Shown here one piece after another: positions 1-13,315 of a DNA stretch of 64,000 bases. Source of the stretch: Drechmeria coniospora (taxonomy: Eukaryota; Ascomycota; Sordariomycetes; Hypocreales; Ophiocordycipitaceae); NCBI RefSeq assembly GCF_001625195.1, contig NC_054390.1, forward strand, positions 5,987,222 to 6,051,221, given 5' to 3'. The notes under the pieces are model-generated. The model saw only the letters and a list, made by a program, of their open reading frames with translations. It did not search any database and was not told where the DNA came from. The stretch's first letter is position 1. The number at the start of each line of letters is the position of its first letter. Position numbers and translations under genes: made by a program.

Positions 1-1636
1 TCCCATGTTCACGGCCGGATGCGAGACGGTGGGCAAGGCTCCTCGAGCTCGGGTCTTGGCCAGATTCAAGAGCGCCGAGAGAAGCGGCATGTTCCAGGTG
101 AGTATCGGCCTCGTCCACGCACACGGCGGCGATGCCAACTCGACGATGCAGGTGTGCCAAGCGAGACGGTTGATGGAGACGGTATGGGAGGAAGGATGTC
201 CATGGGAAGCCCTCACCAAGGACGAGTATATCGGGTAAACAAATAGCTATTTCGGCGGGACGGGGAAGGTAACGGTGCGTACGTACACCTACCTGGCTCG
301 CGCGATTTTGCTTGGGCCTGGTTCGAAGAACAAATCAGCAAGAAGAGGACCGTTTGACGAACCGTTCTGGATGACGAGTCTTGTGAGTTCTATACATGAC
401 CCTGGTTTCCGACCGACATGGAACCCTAGACAGAATGGCATGCTGGTGTCGTTGTCCAAGTGCGAGGGTGTGCTATACGTAAAGCTGCAAGTGATATTGA
501 TCGCGACTGTGCAGACGATGTTACCGTGCCGTCTGCGGGTCTGCCTGCCTGCGGGGCAACCGGCAAAATCAATGGCACGAGGGTCGACTTGCCGTGATTA
601 CTAGCTAGGCAGCAATCGTCATCGTGGCCCAGTTGAGCGAGTTCATGGCAGCGTCCAGTGCCTCAAAGAATGGACGCAGTATTAATGCAGGTGATGAACT
701 AAACGTCGTGATGGAGTTGGAGAGGTTCGATGGAGTACTTGAATACATGCATGCAAGTACGGAGTACGGAGTACAATACTTCGAACTGAATGTGGTATTA
801 TTACAGTACAAGTGTTATTACTGCCTTGTACTCCGTACGGGGTACATACCTAGTACATTAATACACATACACATAATACGGAGTACCGATAGGGGGGTTC
901 ACGTTCTTGTAAGTACTGTACATGTACATCCAGGCAATACTTGCACTCGGCACTCCGTATTTACTATAGGTACTTAAGTATACGGAGTACTCCGTAGCAT
1001 TTTAATTCCAGGTACTTCGTACAAGCAGGTAGTGCTCTGTACGGAGTACGAATTACTGGGGTGAAGAAGAGTATACTGTAAGTACATGTACAGTACTAGA
1101 TACGTACAGTACAGTATCAGTAGTAGGTGAACAAATAAGTACCTAGTACATACGTACTTATACAGTCGGCAGGGGTACTTGTACTTATTTGTAGTTGTAA
1201 GTACGGGCGGATTACTCCCTACAACGACATGTAAGTAGTTGTACTTGCTTATATACGAACCAGCGAGTAATTAGCAGCATTGACGGAGTCGTATGTAAGT
1301 ACATGTACAAGTAGTAGCGTTGGTCAGGATCTGCTGCTTAATCGCAACTTAAGTACGGAGTACAGTATTCAGTAGATCAGCATTAGCCAATGGCTGCCAG
1401 GCAATTGGGTCTTGACAAAAGGCTCTAATCGATAGCAGTTCCAGGTGCCGACGCCGGCATAATTCTGAATTTCTGACTTTCTGATCGTCGCCATTTGGTT
1501 TTTACAATTCTTGTACATCGGAGTCGCACGAGTATCCGGTTTCAATCCTCTTCGTTGGGCACTCTTCCCATTGCACCAACCCATACACCTCGCGTCTATC
1601 CATATTCGTGACTTTCTCGTCCCCATCTGTGCCATC
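1..1636. other. Gene-free left edge and promoter region of ARO3
   Basis: No protein family is recognisable in any frame. Bases 1-600 have mixed composition with only short, unconvincing open frames. Bases 735-1375 are a GTAC-rich island, listed separately. The last 200 bases before 1637 become C/T-rich, as expected for a fungal leader in front of the DAHP synthase start. A gene cut by the left edge cannot be excluded. Confidence 0.5.
735..1375. repeat. GTAC-rich intergenic island 1
   Basis: This stretch is dominated by short words sharing the core GTAC. Examples are a run of overlapping GTACGGA units at about 755-780 and repeated AAGTAC, TGTACAGTAC and TACGGAGTAC words through to 1375. Copies occur in both orientations and no fixed period is visible, so it is not a simple tandem array. 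The same vocabulary recurs in other intergenic regions of the window. Confidence 0.75.
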
Positions 1637-3970
<2,334 letters not shown>

Positions 3971-5137
3971 ATGCCTCGCCCTCACTACTCGCCCCTCGAT
4001 TCTCCGCTATCCTCGGTGGCCTCGGACGAGCCTTTTGAGGATGACGCCCACGACGAAGATGAGGCGCCCCTCCGCCCCTCGAAGCGGCAAAAGGTCGAGG
4101 TCAGGTCCACGACGTCGTCGGCCGTTGTTGTCGACGCCGAACACGAAACGGTGCCGGAGCCGGATCCCCTTGAGGGAATGTCCGACGTTTCTTCCGACAC
4201 ATCGGGCGACATTCCCACGTCCCCCGTGAACGCGCGACTGGACGAGGACGATTTCCAGGACCAGGTGACTGTGTGCGACTGGGACGGCTGCCCAGCCGGC
4301 GACCAGCGCAACATGGACAAGCTGGTCGAGCACATCCACAACTCGCACATCGAGAACCGCCAAAAGAAGTATACTTGCGAGTGGAAGAGCTGCACTCGCA
4401 AGGGTCTTCCCCACGCCAGTGGATATGCCCTCAAGGCGCACATGCGTAGCCACACGAGGGAGAAGCCATTTTATTGCTACCTGCCAGGTACGCCGAGTGA
4501 ATCTGCGTCACGATCACCCTCGGTGGATGCTAACGCGCGCACAGAGTGCGACCGGTCCTTCACCAGGTCCGATGCCCTTGCAAAACACATGAGGACGGTT
4601 CACGAGACGGAAGCCCTACGACCATCCGATCCGGTGCCCAAGTCCATGCAGTCGGGCCCGACGGGGCGATCAGGAAAGCTAAAGATTATAATAAAGACGC
4701 CGCAGTCGCATGGCGCCGGCCAAGAAGACGGCGCAGACGGGTCGGTCAACGGCGAGGATCTCAACGCCGAGTACTTCACTGCGCTTACGAGCGACATATT
4801 TAGCGCCGACGAACTTGCCTTTCCCGTCGACAAGCTGTATCGCAAATGCTACTGGGAATCGAAATGGGCCGACGACGTCGGCGAGACGCTTAGGAAGGAG
4901 TGTAAGGAATGGGAGGAGATATATTACAAGGAGTGGCTGGAGAAGGAGGTGATGCTGACGCAGGTGATCAAGAATGAGGTTGACTGGCATGATCGGCGCC
5001 AGGCTATACTCTCCGGCAAGGTGGATGTGCAAATTTCCGGCGCCATCAACGGCCAGGACGATGACAAGACCAACGGCGTCCGCGCAAAGAGCGACGAGGC
5101 CACCGCCGTCGATGAAGCCCCAGCCGTGGAAGCATGA
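3971..5137 (+). CDS. C2H2 zinc-finger protein, Iec1-like (candidate INO80-complex subunit or transcription regulator)
   Basis: The protein has 369 residues after removal of a 57-nt intron (4488-4544, with a GCTAAC branch site). An acidic, Ser-rich N-terminus with a basic patch (PSKRQKVE) is followed by three C2H2 fingers. Finger 1 uses C102/C107/H121/H126, finger 2 C136/C141/H157/H161 and finger 3 C169/C174/H187/H192. The first two have the C-x-W-x-x-C form of GLI/Zap1-type paired fingers. The C-terminal half has a lysine-rich segment (GKLKIIIKTP), then a charged region rich in Trp and Glu. Fission yeast Iec1 is the nearest family I can name, but this rests on architecture and general recall. 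The intron falls inside finger 3 and contains no stop, so unspliced message would still be read through, with a 19-residue insertion in that finger. Confidence 0.75.
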   Translation: MPRPHYSPLDSPLSSVASDEPFEDDAHDEDEAPLRPSKRQKVEVRSTTSSAVVVDAEHETVPEPDPLEGMSDVSSDTSGDIPTSPVNARLDEDDFQDQVTVCDWDGCPAGDQRNMDKLVEHIHNSHIENRQKKYTCEWKSCTRKGLPHASGYALKAHMRSHTREKPFYCYLPGTPSESASRSPSVDANARTECDRSFTRSDALAKHMRTVHETEALRPSDPVPKSMQSGPTGRSGKLKIIIKTPQSHGAGQEDGADGSVNGEDLNAEYFTALTSDIFSADELAFPVDKLYRKCYWESKWADDVGETLRKECKEWEEIYYKEWLEKEVMLTQVIKNEVDWHDRRQAILSGKVDVQISGAINGQDDDKTNGVRAKSDEATAVDEAPAVEA

Positions 5138-6887
5138 GCGGCAGCCAATGAACTGCGCAGCATGGCCAAAAACACAGGAAACGAACGTCATGGAGTGCCA
5201 TGAGTGCCAGTGCCCGAACAATTGCATCCTTCGTCAACGGGAATGGAGTTTCGGCGTTTGATGTGCATTACTGAGAGGCCGAACAACACTCGCCGCGCGT
5301 CATCCGTGAGCCAACCGGTCTGGCTCTGATGGATAATACGATGGTCTCAGGTCTAGCTGCCTACCAAAAGAGTTCGTGCAGGTCGAGTTTCGAAAAGTCC
5401 CGTCGGATGCACTTGATGTGCTACTTGGCTTCCTCGTCGATGGCGGCACCGGAATGCGAATCCAAAAACCTCCATTTGCATCTGACTGGATTTCTTCAGG
5501 CATGAGGTGCTTGGGAACATCGGCCAACCGACGATTCGTGACGAAGAAGGAGACGCCGACAACAACCAGAGGCCAGAGCTTTGGGTGCAGAGCGATGGTG
5601 CTTGTCCTTCAGTGCAAGTGTCGCGATAGAAGCCGGACAAATGAGTGTGATTGTGTTGACTTGTCCTTTCCACTTGTGATTGGGGCGACTCATTTTCGGT
5701 ACTCTGCTGGCTACTGCGTCCATCTTGTAGTGTTTGCCTTGCACGAAGCTTCCCGTCTTGCATCTGCAATCCACCGGATGTCTGCCTCGCAGATGGGGTA
5801 GAGCGGCCAATCACTCAGATGCTCCAGGTTCAACGAAGAAGGTGATATGAGAATGTATGCCGCGGCCAGCCGCGGTAATCCGCGTTGGTAGGTTGTTCTA
5901 CATGCGTATCAACGCGGCATTCTTCGTGCCACCAACTTCTAGCACATCCCTACAAATGCCGAGTCTTTCGTGAGGGATCGGTTCGAGTGCATGGGTAGTA
6001 CTTTGAGGACTGGATATCCTGCAGGTCTTGAAACAGGTCTTGTCGAATTTCCTGCAGCCTTGAACGCACGGAATCGATGAGGCCAGGTACAAAGAGGCAA
6101 GAGACAAGCAGCTTTCGCGTACCATCGCGTGGCGAACCCAGTCAGATGTTGGGCATTGCCTCAGGGGCAGGCCAGGCCTGTAAGCAGGTTGTTTCGATTG
6201 TCGACGGTGAACCTTTGTCCTCCCTTGCCTCTCAGTATCGTGAATGCGCCACCGTCGCTCTCGTCAATGTTTGCCCGAATAATAGAGAGAAGACACATGT
6301 ATGACAGAATCGCATGAAGGATGGAATGGGGAGCGTCTTCCGCAATAGCCTTCTCGCCCAACGTCCAACTCCGTTGCTTGCCTCGTCCTCTTATCCAGGC
6401 GAGTACGGTCGAGCGAGGAGTTCCAGAGCGGCGACAGGCAAGTCCGACGTGGCATCGCAGTCTGTCTTGTACTCGTCATTTCTTACGTACTCGTGCGACC
6501 TGACAATCATGACGGCGGCCGGAGCGAAGAGTTCGACGGCGACGAGCTAAGCCGCGACTGACCGGGCAGGACGAGTCCAAGCCGAGAACCGGTGTGCATC
6601 GGGCAGCGTGCCAATGCAAATGCTCTGCACGAACACTGTACGGCCGGTTCATGGTGGTGGCGTCCTGCAGATATTACAGTAGCATTATGCGATGAAACAG
6701 GCGGTTTGTTGAGTTGGAAACGGAGTAGGCACACTTGGCGATTCATCAGGTACCATTCGATCCAGAGCATCACCTTCCCGACAGCGGTAAGTGGCTGGGG
6801 ATTCGCATTTGCGCAACCTGAGGCACGCATGCACGCATGTACACGTACTCTGTGCGACAGCGCCCAATGTTGCTGCTACCTACAGGA

Positions 6888-6995
6888 AGGTGCGAGTATC
6901 ACAGGCAAATGCGTGTATCGCAGGCAGGTGGGTGAATCGTAGGCAGGTGCAAGGTGCGAGTGTCAAAGGCAGGTGGGTGTATCGCAGGCAGGTGC
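6888..6995. repeat. Imperfect tandem repeat of about 19 bp
   Basis: About five degenerate copies of a unit resembling tgggtgtatcgcaggcagg follow one another. Copies vary in length and sequence, and the array is open in more than one frame. It looks like an aged minisatellite. Confidence 0.6.
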
Positions 6996-7937
6996 CAAGT
7001 GCATCGTCCACTAGGCAAAATGAGGAGAGAAATTCTCGCCATCAAGAACTTCACTTCCATGAACAATTGTCGCGGCTGACAGGTGACAGAAGTCAAACGT
7101 CAACGGCAGCGACGACGGAAGCGGCGTTCCAGCAGCCAGAGGCCTTCGTTGTTGGGGGCCGGGGCTTCCGGCATGTGCACTGCTAGCTCCAACAGCGGCA
7201 TGTCGGACACTGGTTGGCTGTCTGGTTCTCATCTCACCACGACCACACGTCAGTCCGTCTCACTTCGACCTGCCAAGCACGACGACGCCCAGCAGCAAGG
7301 GACCCTGTGCATCCCATCAAGGTTCTTCGTCGCTTGGGCTAAAAAGTTCCAAGCTAAATGTCTCCATCTGTGCCCTCTGCTTGTTCGTGGACGTATTCGT
7401 ACGTATGCGCGTCAACTGCGACCCCCGTCCGCATATCCGAGACCTTGCCGGCTTGAGTTCTCGGTGAACGGCACTAATACTGCTCGGGAAGATTCTTCAC
7501 CACCAGACAGACCAGCGCTGGATTGGGAATGTTGCCAGCTTGATTTCATGCCGAAGGCGACAGCGGTTACTCGATCGGCCCCAACCAATACAGTCCAAGC
7601 AAGTGCTGCGTCGTGTGTCCTTGACGCCGACTTCCTGAGAGCTTCACTTCCGACTCATCGCGTTCTTCTCCCACCCGGTGCCATTGGATGAGCCACATGA
7701 TAGCAAAAAGACAGCGAGTGTGAGCAATCAGCTTCACCCAGTCCCAATTGCGAACGCGCAGGTTTGCGTCTCAGCCAAGTCCCAGGTGATACGCCGCCAG
7801 CATTACTTTGTGCAGTGGATGAAGGGATCAACGGCCCAACCAAGGTTCGGAGTGCTCTGTCCGATTTTTCTCGTTGGCTGCAACCAACCCTGTTCAGACC
7901 CTGCAGCTGTTCAGAAACGACGACGGCAGAGACTGCG

Positions 7938-7985
7938 ACTGCGTCTGCGTCTGCAACTGCTTCTGCGTCTGCGTCTGCGTCTGCA
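7938..7985. repeat. TGCGTC hexanucleotide microsatellite
   Basis: Consecutive tgcgtc units, with a few variants (tgcgac, tgcaac, tgcttc), form a short array. A smaller array of the same unit is seen near 18497-18516. Confidence 0.7.
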
Positions 7986-8118
7986 CGTTGCAGTCTCCAC
8001 CCAGGAGCTGCGACAACTTATCCTCCCCAAACAGACGGCTAAAAAGAGGGTCGGCGACAGTGACAATAGTACTTGATCGCACCCGCCGCCCATCATACGT
8101 GTGCCGGTCCTCGACACC

Positions 8119-10206
8119 ATGGCTCGATTTGCATCAACAAACTGGAAACGACCTGTAGAGCCAACAGCTGCCCCCTGCTTCTCCTTCGGCTTCACCCCCG
8201 AGCATTCTCCGCCGCCCGAGGGACCTCCACCTCCTCCCGTACGACAAGTTCCGTCATCGGCATCACCCCAGTCTCCCTACCCGGGAGGGCGACCTACCAT
8301 CCATCCTTTGCTTCCCACGTACGATCCTACCAACTCAGAGAGCGAGAGCCAGCTCGCCTTGTTCGAGGGCGACCCCAACGACTGCGCTGGTATCGACAAC
8401 TCATTCTCCGCCATGTCGAGGGGCTCCCGGCTCACCACGGCTAGGCAGCCAGCCAGAGCCAGAGGTAGGGGTGCTTTGCCTCATCTTCTTTGCCTTCATT
8501 CTCAGCCCCGTACAGCATGAACTTTTACTCGGCCCATGTTTGCTGAGCTTTGTCGCATCCGTCTGCTCCTTGTGCCGTCGTCCACACTCGATGTTGGCAA
8601 GCTCGCATGATCCCGAGTCCGGACAGAAAGCTAACCAAGTTTCAGGAGCATCCGGAGCATCGGCACAACACCGCAAGCAGGAGCAGAGGAACCTGCACCG
8701 CAGCGGTACACGATTGGTCGCCTTGCCCCCTGAGCTCATCGATGCCATCCTATCCTACCTTTCTGCCCAAGATCTTGCCCTCGTTTCGGCTACGTGCCAT
8801 GCTCTACGAAAACATGCCAACTCGGATATCCACTGGCAACGCCTTGTGCAAAGCAGTGTGCCCGGCCAAACGATAAGGATGCCCGGTCCCTGCGCAAGCT
8901 TTCGCGAGCTCTACGCAACTCACGATCCGCTGTGGTTCTTGCCCAAGTACAAGATCTGGTTCTGCGACAGGGACCTGATGGGAAAGCTCATCGTGGCGCG
9001 ATTTGACCAGCGGCGGGGATGCATTGAAGCATACCAATTGCTCGCGGTGAGCACGCAGACCTCGTTTGAGCACTGGACTGCGGACGATCAAGTCATTATT
9101 CACGGGTTCGAGCCCCAGGTCAAGCTGCACCTTGACAAGCCGATCTTGCAGTTTCGCGTCCAAGACAAGCACGGAGACGGCGGGTTCTCGACCAGGCCTG
9201 GAGCTAACCGCTTCGCCGATGAGATGCCCATGAGACTAGAGGAGAGAATGGGAGCCATGTTTAGCAACTTCATGCTGACCCGCTCGTTGGACGCAGAAGC
9301 GGCTGACGAAAGGCTTGGGGAGGACTATCCCTATAGCAATATCTGGCCGCCGCCGGCTATTCCCGCCCGTCGTCGCCTGTCTGGTGTCCGGTCCGGTCAA
9401 GGTTTCGCTACGCTATCGCTCACGGACCGGCCGCAGGCGAGATCCGAGGTGTCGGATCAGACATTCCGCGTTCGACAATGGATGGAGATGGCCGGCACAC
9501 CCGCGTTGCCGGGGCTGATTGGGCAAGCCAGTGGTCTTGCCGGCATGGTCCGGGTGCTCTCGGAACCGGGCCCGGCCAGCAGCGTGCCTCGCGGTGTCGC
9601 AAGCGTTCACATCGGCGAGGAGCTCATCACATACTCGACACTTGATCCAGCCCTGTACACGCCGACGTTGGCCAAACCCTGGCGGGGTATCTGGGTCGGC
9701 GATTACAGCGGACACGGATGCGAGTTCCTGCTCATCAACCAGCCAGACGACCCCCCCACGAGCGACGCAGAGCTCGGCCTTGTCCGCGGAGAGCGGGAGA
9801 CAGACGAAGACTGGGAGAGGAGGCGGCTGGATGCGCGGGTATACCGGGGTCGCCTCGAGGCTGTCAAGCTGACTGGCGATCCAAACGTGCCTCGGGGCGA
9901 GTACACATTCGTGGCAGACGACCTGGGTCCAGGCGGTTTGGTCGGGGTGGCCTCGGATGCCCCCTTTGTCGGGGTGAGAGTGGTTCACAGCAAGGGCCAT
10001 GTCGCTGACACGGGATTTATTCGAGGTACGTGCTTACCTCTTTGTTCAACCGAGCAAGGTTGACCGGATTCGCATCACCACTAGACAAGTATGTGGAGAG
10101 TCAACTTCTTCTCATCTCGCCCAATAAGTTGGCGCAACACTGGCTAGGATTCGGGCACATCAGCTTTTTTGAGAGGGTTCATGTTGATGAATTCATCGTC
10201 CCATGA
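8119..10206 (+). CDS. F-box protein with FBXO31-like (DUF3506 / cyclin-D1-binding type) C-terminal domain
   Basis: Three exons (8119-8464, 8646-10025, 10085-10206) encode 615 residues. The 181-nt and 59-nt introns were placed from frame, GT/AG ends and a GCTAACC branch site. The N-terminal 115 residues are Pro/Ser-rich and look disordered. An F-box spans about residues 139-180 (LVALPPELIDAILSYL, then LVSATCHALRKHAN), the Skp1-binding module of SCF ubiquitin ligases. The C-terminal half contains KPWRGIWVGDYSGHGCEFL, a signature of the FBXO31/DUF3506 domain. The end (GHISFFERVHVDEFIVP) also fits this family and is only obtained if the last intron is spliced. The protein probably acts as a substrate receptor; the substrate cannot be inferred. 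It converges with the PPAT gene. Confidence 0.88.
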
Positions 10207-10519
10207 TAACTAGTTGTCGACGGAAAGTGCTGCTAGCCGGTCTCGAGAATGGTTGCCAATGCGGACCTGGCAGATAAATGAAGGTCGCCGAAAGATCGCT
10301 GGCAGAGCCACGGTATTCAGTGATGGGCATTTCCCGACAATGCTGAGTATCACTGCCAGCACAAGACCTTTAGCACGACTGCTTGGTGAAGCACCACGTG
10401 GTATTGTTCAACAGGGATGGATGATACGGGGCATTGGGCGGTGGGAAATTGAGCAATACACATGTAGCAGTAACGAATGCAGACGTCCGCTATTTCGTCA
10501 CTCAATGATGGCGGGTCAA
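10207..10519. other. Convergent intergenic gap
   Basis: This 313-base spacer separates the stop codons of the F-box gene and the PPAT gene, so it should hold both 3' ends. Nothing else is recognised. Confidence 0.5.
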
Positions 10520-11842
10520 CTATCTCGCCTTCCTTGCTTGTGCCCGTTTCTTGCGAATCTCTGTGCTGCTAATCTTGGCCGCGAAGCTGTCGGCGGGTTT
10601 TGCCGACGTCGCCGTCTCGTCTGTGCCATCGATGGCATCCAGAACATCAATTTCGTACATGTCCAATCCTTTCCATCCGCGGTCCTTCCTCCGATCGTTG
10701 ATGGCTTGCCCACCACTTCGCGTCTCGCCCGAGACAACGATGGCGTCGACAGACTCCTCGGTGATGGTGGGGCCAAAGGGGTCGCAAAGGTAGACGCAGC
10801 GGACGAGCAGGCCACCGTTGCAAAAGGTCGCGTGGAGCTCCTTGGGCGACGTGCCGGAGGCAGACGGAATCGCCGACATTGTGGTGGTGACGGAGGGTGT
10901 AGACGTTGTCGGGGCCTCGGCGAGCACCGTGGCAAGAAATTCGATGACGGAGCGCGCGCGGGCATCCCATTCTTGAAGTTCGTCGGCGAACTGTTTCTTG
11001 GTGAGCAGCTCGTCGCCCGAAACGCCAACGATGAGCACAGCCGGCTTGCGCGACGGCGTAGGGGCGTCATCGTCGGGGATGTGGAGGAGCAAGGCGGCGG
11101 CGTGGAGGAGCAACTTGTGGCCTGGATGCAGGTGATCAAAGGTGCCACCTAAACTGACAGTGCTGTACCCTCGGACAGCGTCCTCGACAGCAACCTCCAA
11201 ATCTCCCCCGCCGCCGTTTTCAGTCGTCGGGGAGTGTGGAGTCGGATCCGAGACACCGTCGACGACGACAATCGTATTCTGCTGCAGAGTTTGATGACCC
11301 TCTGCGAGCGCAGTGTACGCGGCGAGCAGTTCCTCACCCGGTCCGCCGGTTGGATAGTAGACGGTAGACCACGGGTGCAACGTGGATGCGAAGCGAGCAA
11401 GGTCCGGGACGACGACGGCCTGTTGCCGGCCGCCGGGCCCTGGAGACGGCCCAGTTCCATCGTAGTCGACGAGGATGATGCGGGCATCGACGGAGCCGGG
11501 CTCACAGCTACCGAGGTCCGTGGCGATGGCGTGCTCGGCCGCGATGGAGGCGATGAGGGCGTACGTCTCGGCGAGGAGAGCTTGGGCGCGGCGCCAGTAG
11601 ACGAGCCTAGCTCGCGGTGATGGACCGGCAAGCACCGGAGTTGCAATGGCGACGACAACGAGGGCTGGCGGCGGCGGCGGCTGCGGAGGCGTGCAGGCAG
11701 CTGCCCGACGCCGGTGCTCGTTGCTGAGGCGTATGAGCACGGCGGCGAGCGGTGCGTGGTAGACGGCGCGGGGGACACAGGGTGAGGCTGGGAGCAGGAG
11801 AAGCGAGGGAGGCTCCTCGAGCGGCCCCGAAGCTGTTGCCAT
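10520..11842 (-). CDS. CAB4: Pantetheine-phosphate adenylyltransferase (PPAT, CAB4 type)
   Basis: PPAT transfers AMP from ATP to 4'-phosphopantetheine to form dephospho-CoA, the penultimate step of coenzyme A synthesis. The single exon encodes 440 residues from the ATG at 11842 (MATASGPLEEP). The frame is open further upstream, but that part reads as leader. The nucleotidyltransferase fold is shown by SLGGTFDHLHPGHKLLL, with the HxGH ATP-binding motif at residues 239-242, by the KKQFADELQEWD-like helix, and by ISSTEIRKKR near the C-terminus, the eukaryotic counterpart of the ISSTxIR motif. The first 230 residues are less conserved and Ala/Pro-rich, as in other fungal Cab4 proteins. No kinase domain is fused, unlike animal CoA synthase. 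Confidence 0.9.
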   Translation of the reverse strand: MATASGPLEEPPSLLLLPASPCVPRAVYHAPLAAVLIRLSNEHRRRAAACTPPQPPPPPALVVVAIATPVLAGPSPRARLVYWRRAQALLAETYALIASIAAEHAIATDLGSCEPGSVDARIILVDYDGTGPSPGPGGRQQAVVVPDLARFASTLHPWSTVYYPTGGPGEELLAAYTALAEGHQTLQQNTIVVVDGVSDPTPHSPTTENGGGGDLEVAVEDAVRGYSTVSLGGTFDHLHPGHKLLLHAAALLLHIPDDDAPTPSRKPAVLIVGVSGDELLTKKQFADELQEWDARARSVIEFLATVLAEAPTTSTPSVTTTMSAIPSASGTSPKELHATFCNGGLLVRCVYLCDPFGPTITEESVDAIVVSGETRSGGQAINDRRKDRGWKGLDMYEIDVLDAIDGTDETATSAKPADSFAAKISSTEIRKKRAQARKAR

Positions 11843-13315
11843 GGTCGTCGCTCGTGACACGTCGTGGACGGTGAGCGACGAACGAATGATGAATGACGAT
11901 GAGGTGATGCAGGTGCGTCGAGGAGAATTCCCCGCACAAGTGAGCAGGGTGACACCTCCCCCCCGGATCACGGAAATTGTACAATGTAGGATGCTAGTTC
12001 AGATTGACACATGACACAACGATTCACCGCATGAAAGTACCAGGCTTTTGCGCAATTTTCAAAGAAGTCGAGTGATACAGCGTATGAACAGTCTGCCTGC
12101 ATTTTACCATGACGCCATCTACAGCATCTACAGGTAGTCCGACCGAGGTACCTAGGTGGGCAGGCATAAGATGGAGCATTACATAATACTTGGATACGAC
12201 GACTGCCAATAATTACCGTAAGACCACGCCTGAATAAGTATCCTGTACTCCGTACTCCGTACGTAAGTACTTACTTACAAGCACTCATTAAGTACATGTA
12301 CTTACTCCATACTGTGCTTCGCACAATTCTGTACTATTCTGCACGATACTCGGCTGCACCCGGCTGTACAGTGCCGTACACATGCCCGTACAGTACAGTA
12401 CAAATAAATACGTGAAGACAATGGCACGCATGCTCCGCTACTTATCAGGTAGACGAGCACAGCGATACCAAGCACAGAACTCCGTGCCTATTCATTAGTA
12501 TAGCGTAGTCTTAACAATAATAATGGAACCAGGTGTTTCCTTACGATGGAACCTCTACCAAGCACATACACGGAGTACTTGTGATATTACCGTGAAGACA
12601 CTGGATTGTCCTGTGCATGTATTACATGTAGGTAGAAACGATATGTCAGAGTTGAATGTCACTGCACGTCAGTGCCAGAATGGGAATGATGCGGCACGTG
12701 ACAATGGTTCCTTTACTCGTACTTCATGTACTGTAAGTAAGCAAATACCATACACCTAATACACACTCCGTACTGTACAAGTACTAACTGTATTACTGTA
12801 CTTAATAATCAAGTACTCTAGAAGTATTACTTATAGGGAGCACTCACGTACTGACTCCTACACCTGCAAGCAAACAAATACATGTGCAATATTACATAAT
12901 ACACCTCTACACACATACGGTAGAAATTATTACCTAACCAGTCTTCTCTTGAATGACCAAAAGTTCCAGAACGCCGGTTTCGCAGCAGCAGGTTGGCGTC
13001 GGGTCTGAGGCGGCTCCGTTCCATTTCTAATCAACGACTTTTCATTGCGCAACGTCAACCTTTCATCCGAGTACGCAGCCTGTCATTGTGCACACACTTC
13101 ACCAGCCTATTTTCACGTGCCTCCAACAACCGTACCTTGCGAATCGACATCATCAGGCAGGGTGCCTCGCTCACGTCTGCTCTTTGCGCACGACAACAGT
13201 TCAACCGATATCGAGAATTACAAACTACCTGACGCAGCGTGCAAGTTTCACCATCCACGAGCGCATCTCACCCCCCTCCCCCCTCCCGCCCAACGGGCGT
13301 GGTCCTGCGCGCACC
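11843..13315. other. Divergent intergenic region between CAB4 and NAR1
   Basis: This 1.5-kb region separates two genes transcribed away from each other and should carry both promoters. Its centre (12235-12905) is a GTAC-rich island. The part next to 13316 is C-rich leader sequence for NAR1. No other gene is visible. Confidence 0.5.
12235..12905. repeat. GTAC-rich intergenic island 2
   Basis: Overlapping words such as actccgtactccgtacg, AAGTACTTAC and GTACAGTACAGTAC fill the stretch in both orientations. It sits in the middle of a divergent promoter region, well away from both coding sequences. Confidence 0.75.

Larger units (their letters stand above)
5138..8118. other. Three-kilobase region without a confident gene
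   Basis: Both strands were read for known families and none was found. On the minus strand near 5300-5600 a short frame contains a hydrophobic stretch (LWPLVVVGVSFFV) followed by PKHLMPEEIQSDANGGFW. It could be an exon remnant, but no complete gene model could be built around it. The region also holds the imperfect repeats at 6888-6995 and a TGCGTC hexamer array near 7938-7985. Confidence 0.4.

Noticed and set aside
5300..5814. Minus-strand frames with a hydrophobic stretch and PKHLMPEEIQSD
   Set aside because: The segment might be a terminal exon, but no upstream exon, start codon or family match could be found, so no gene is called.
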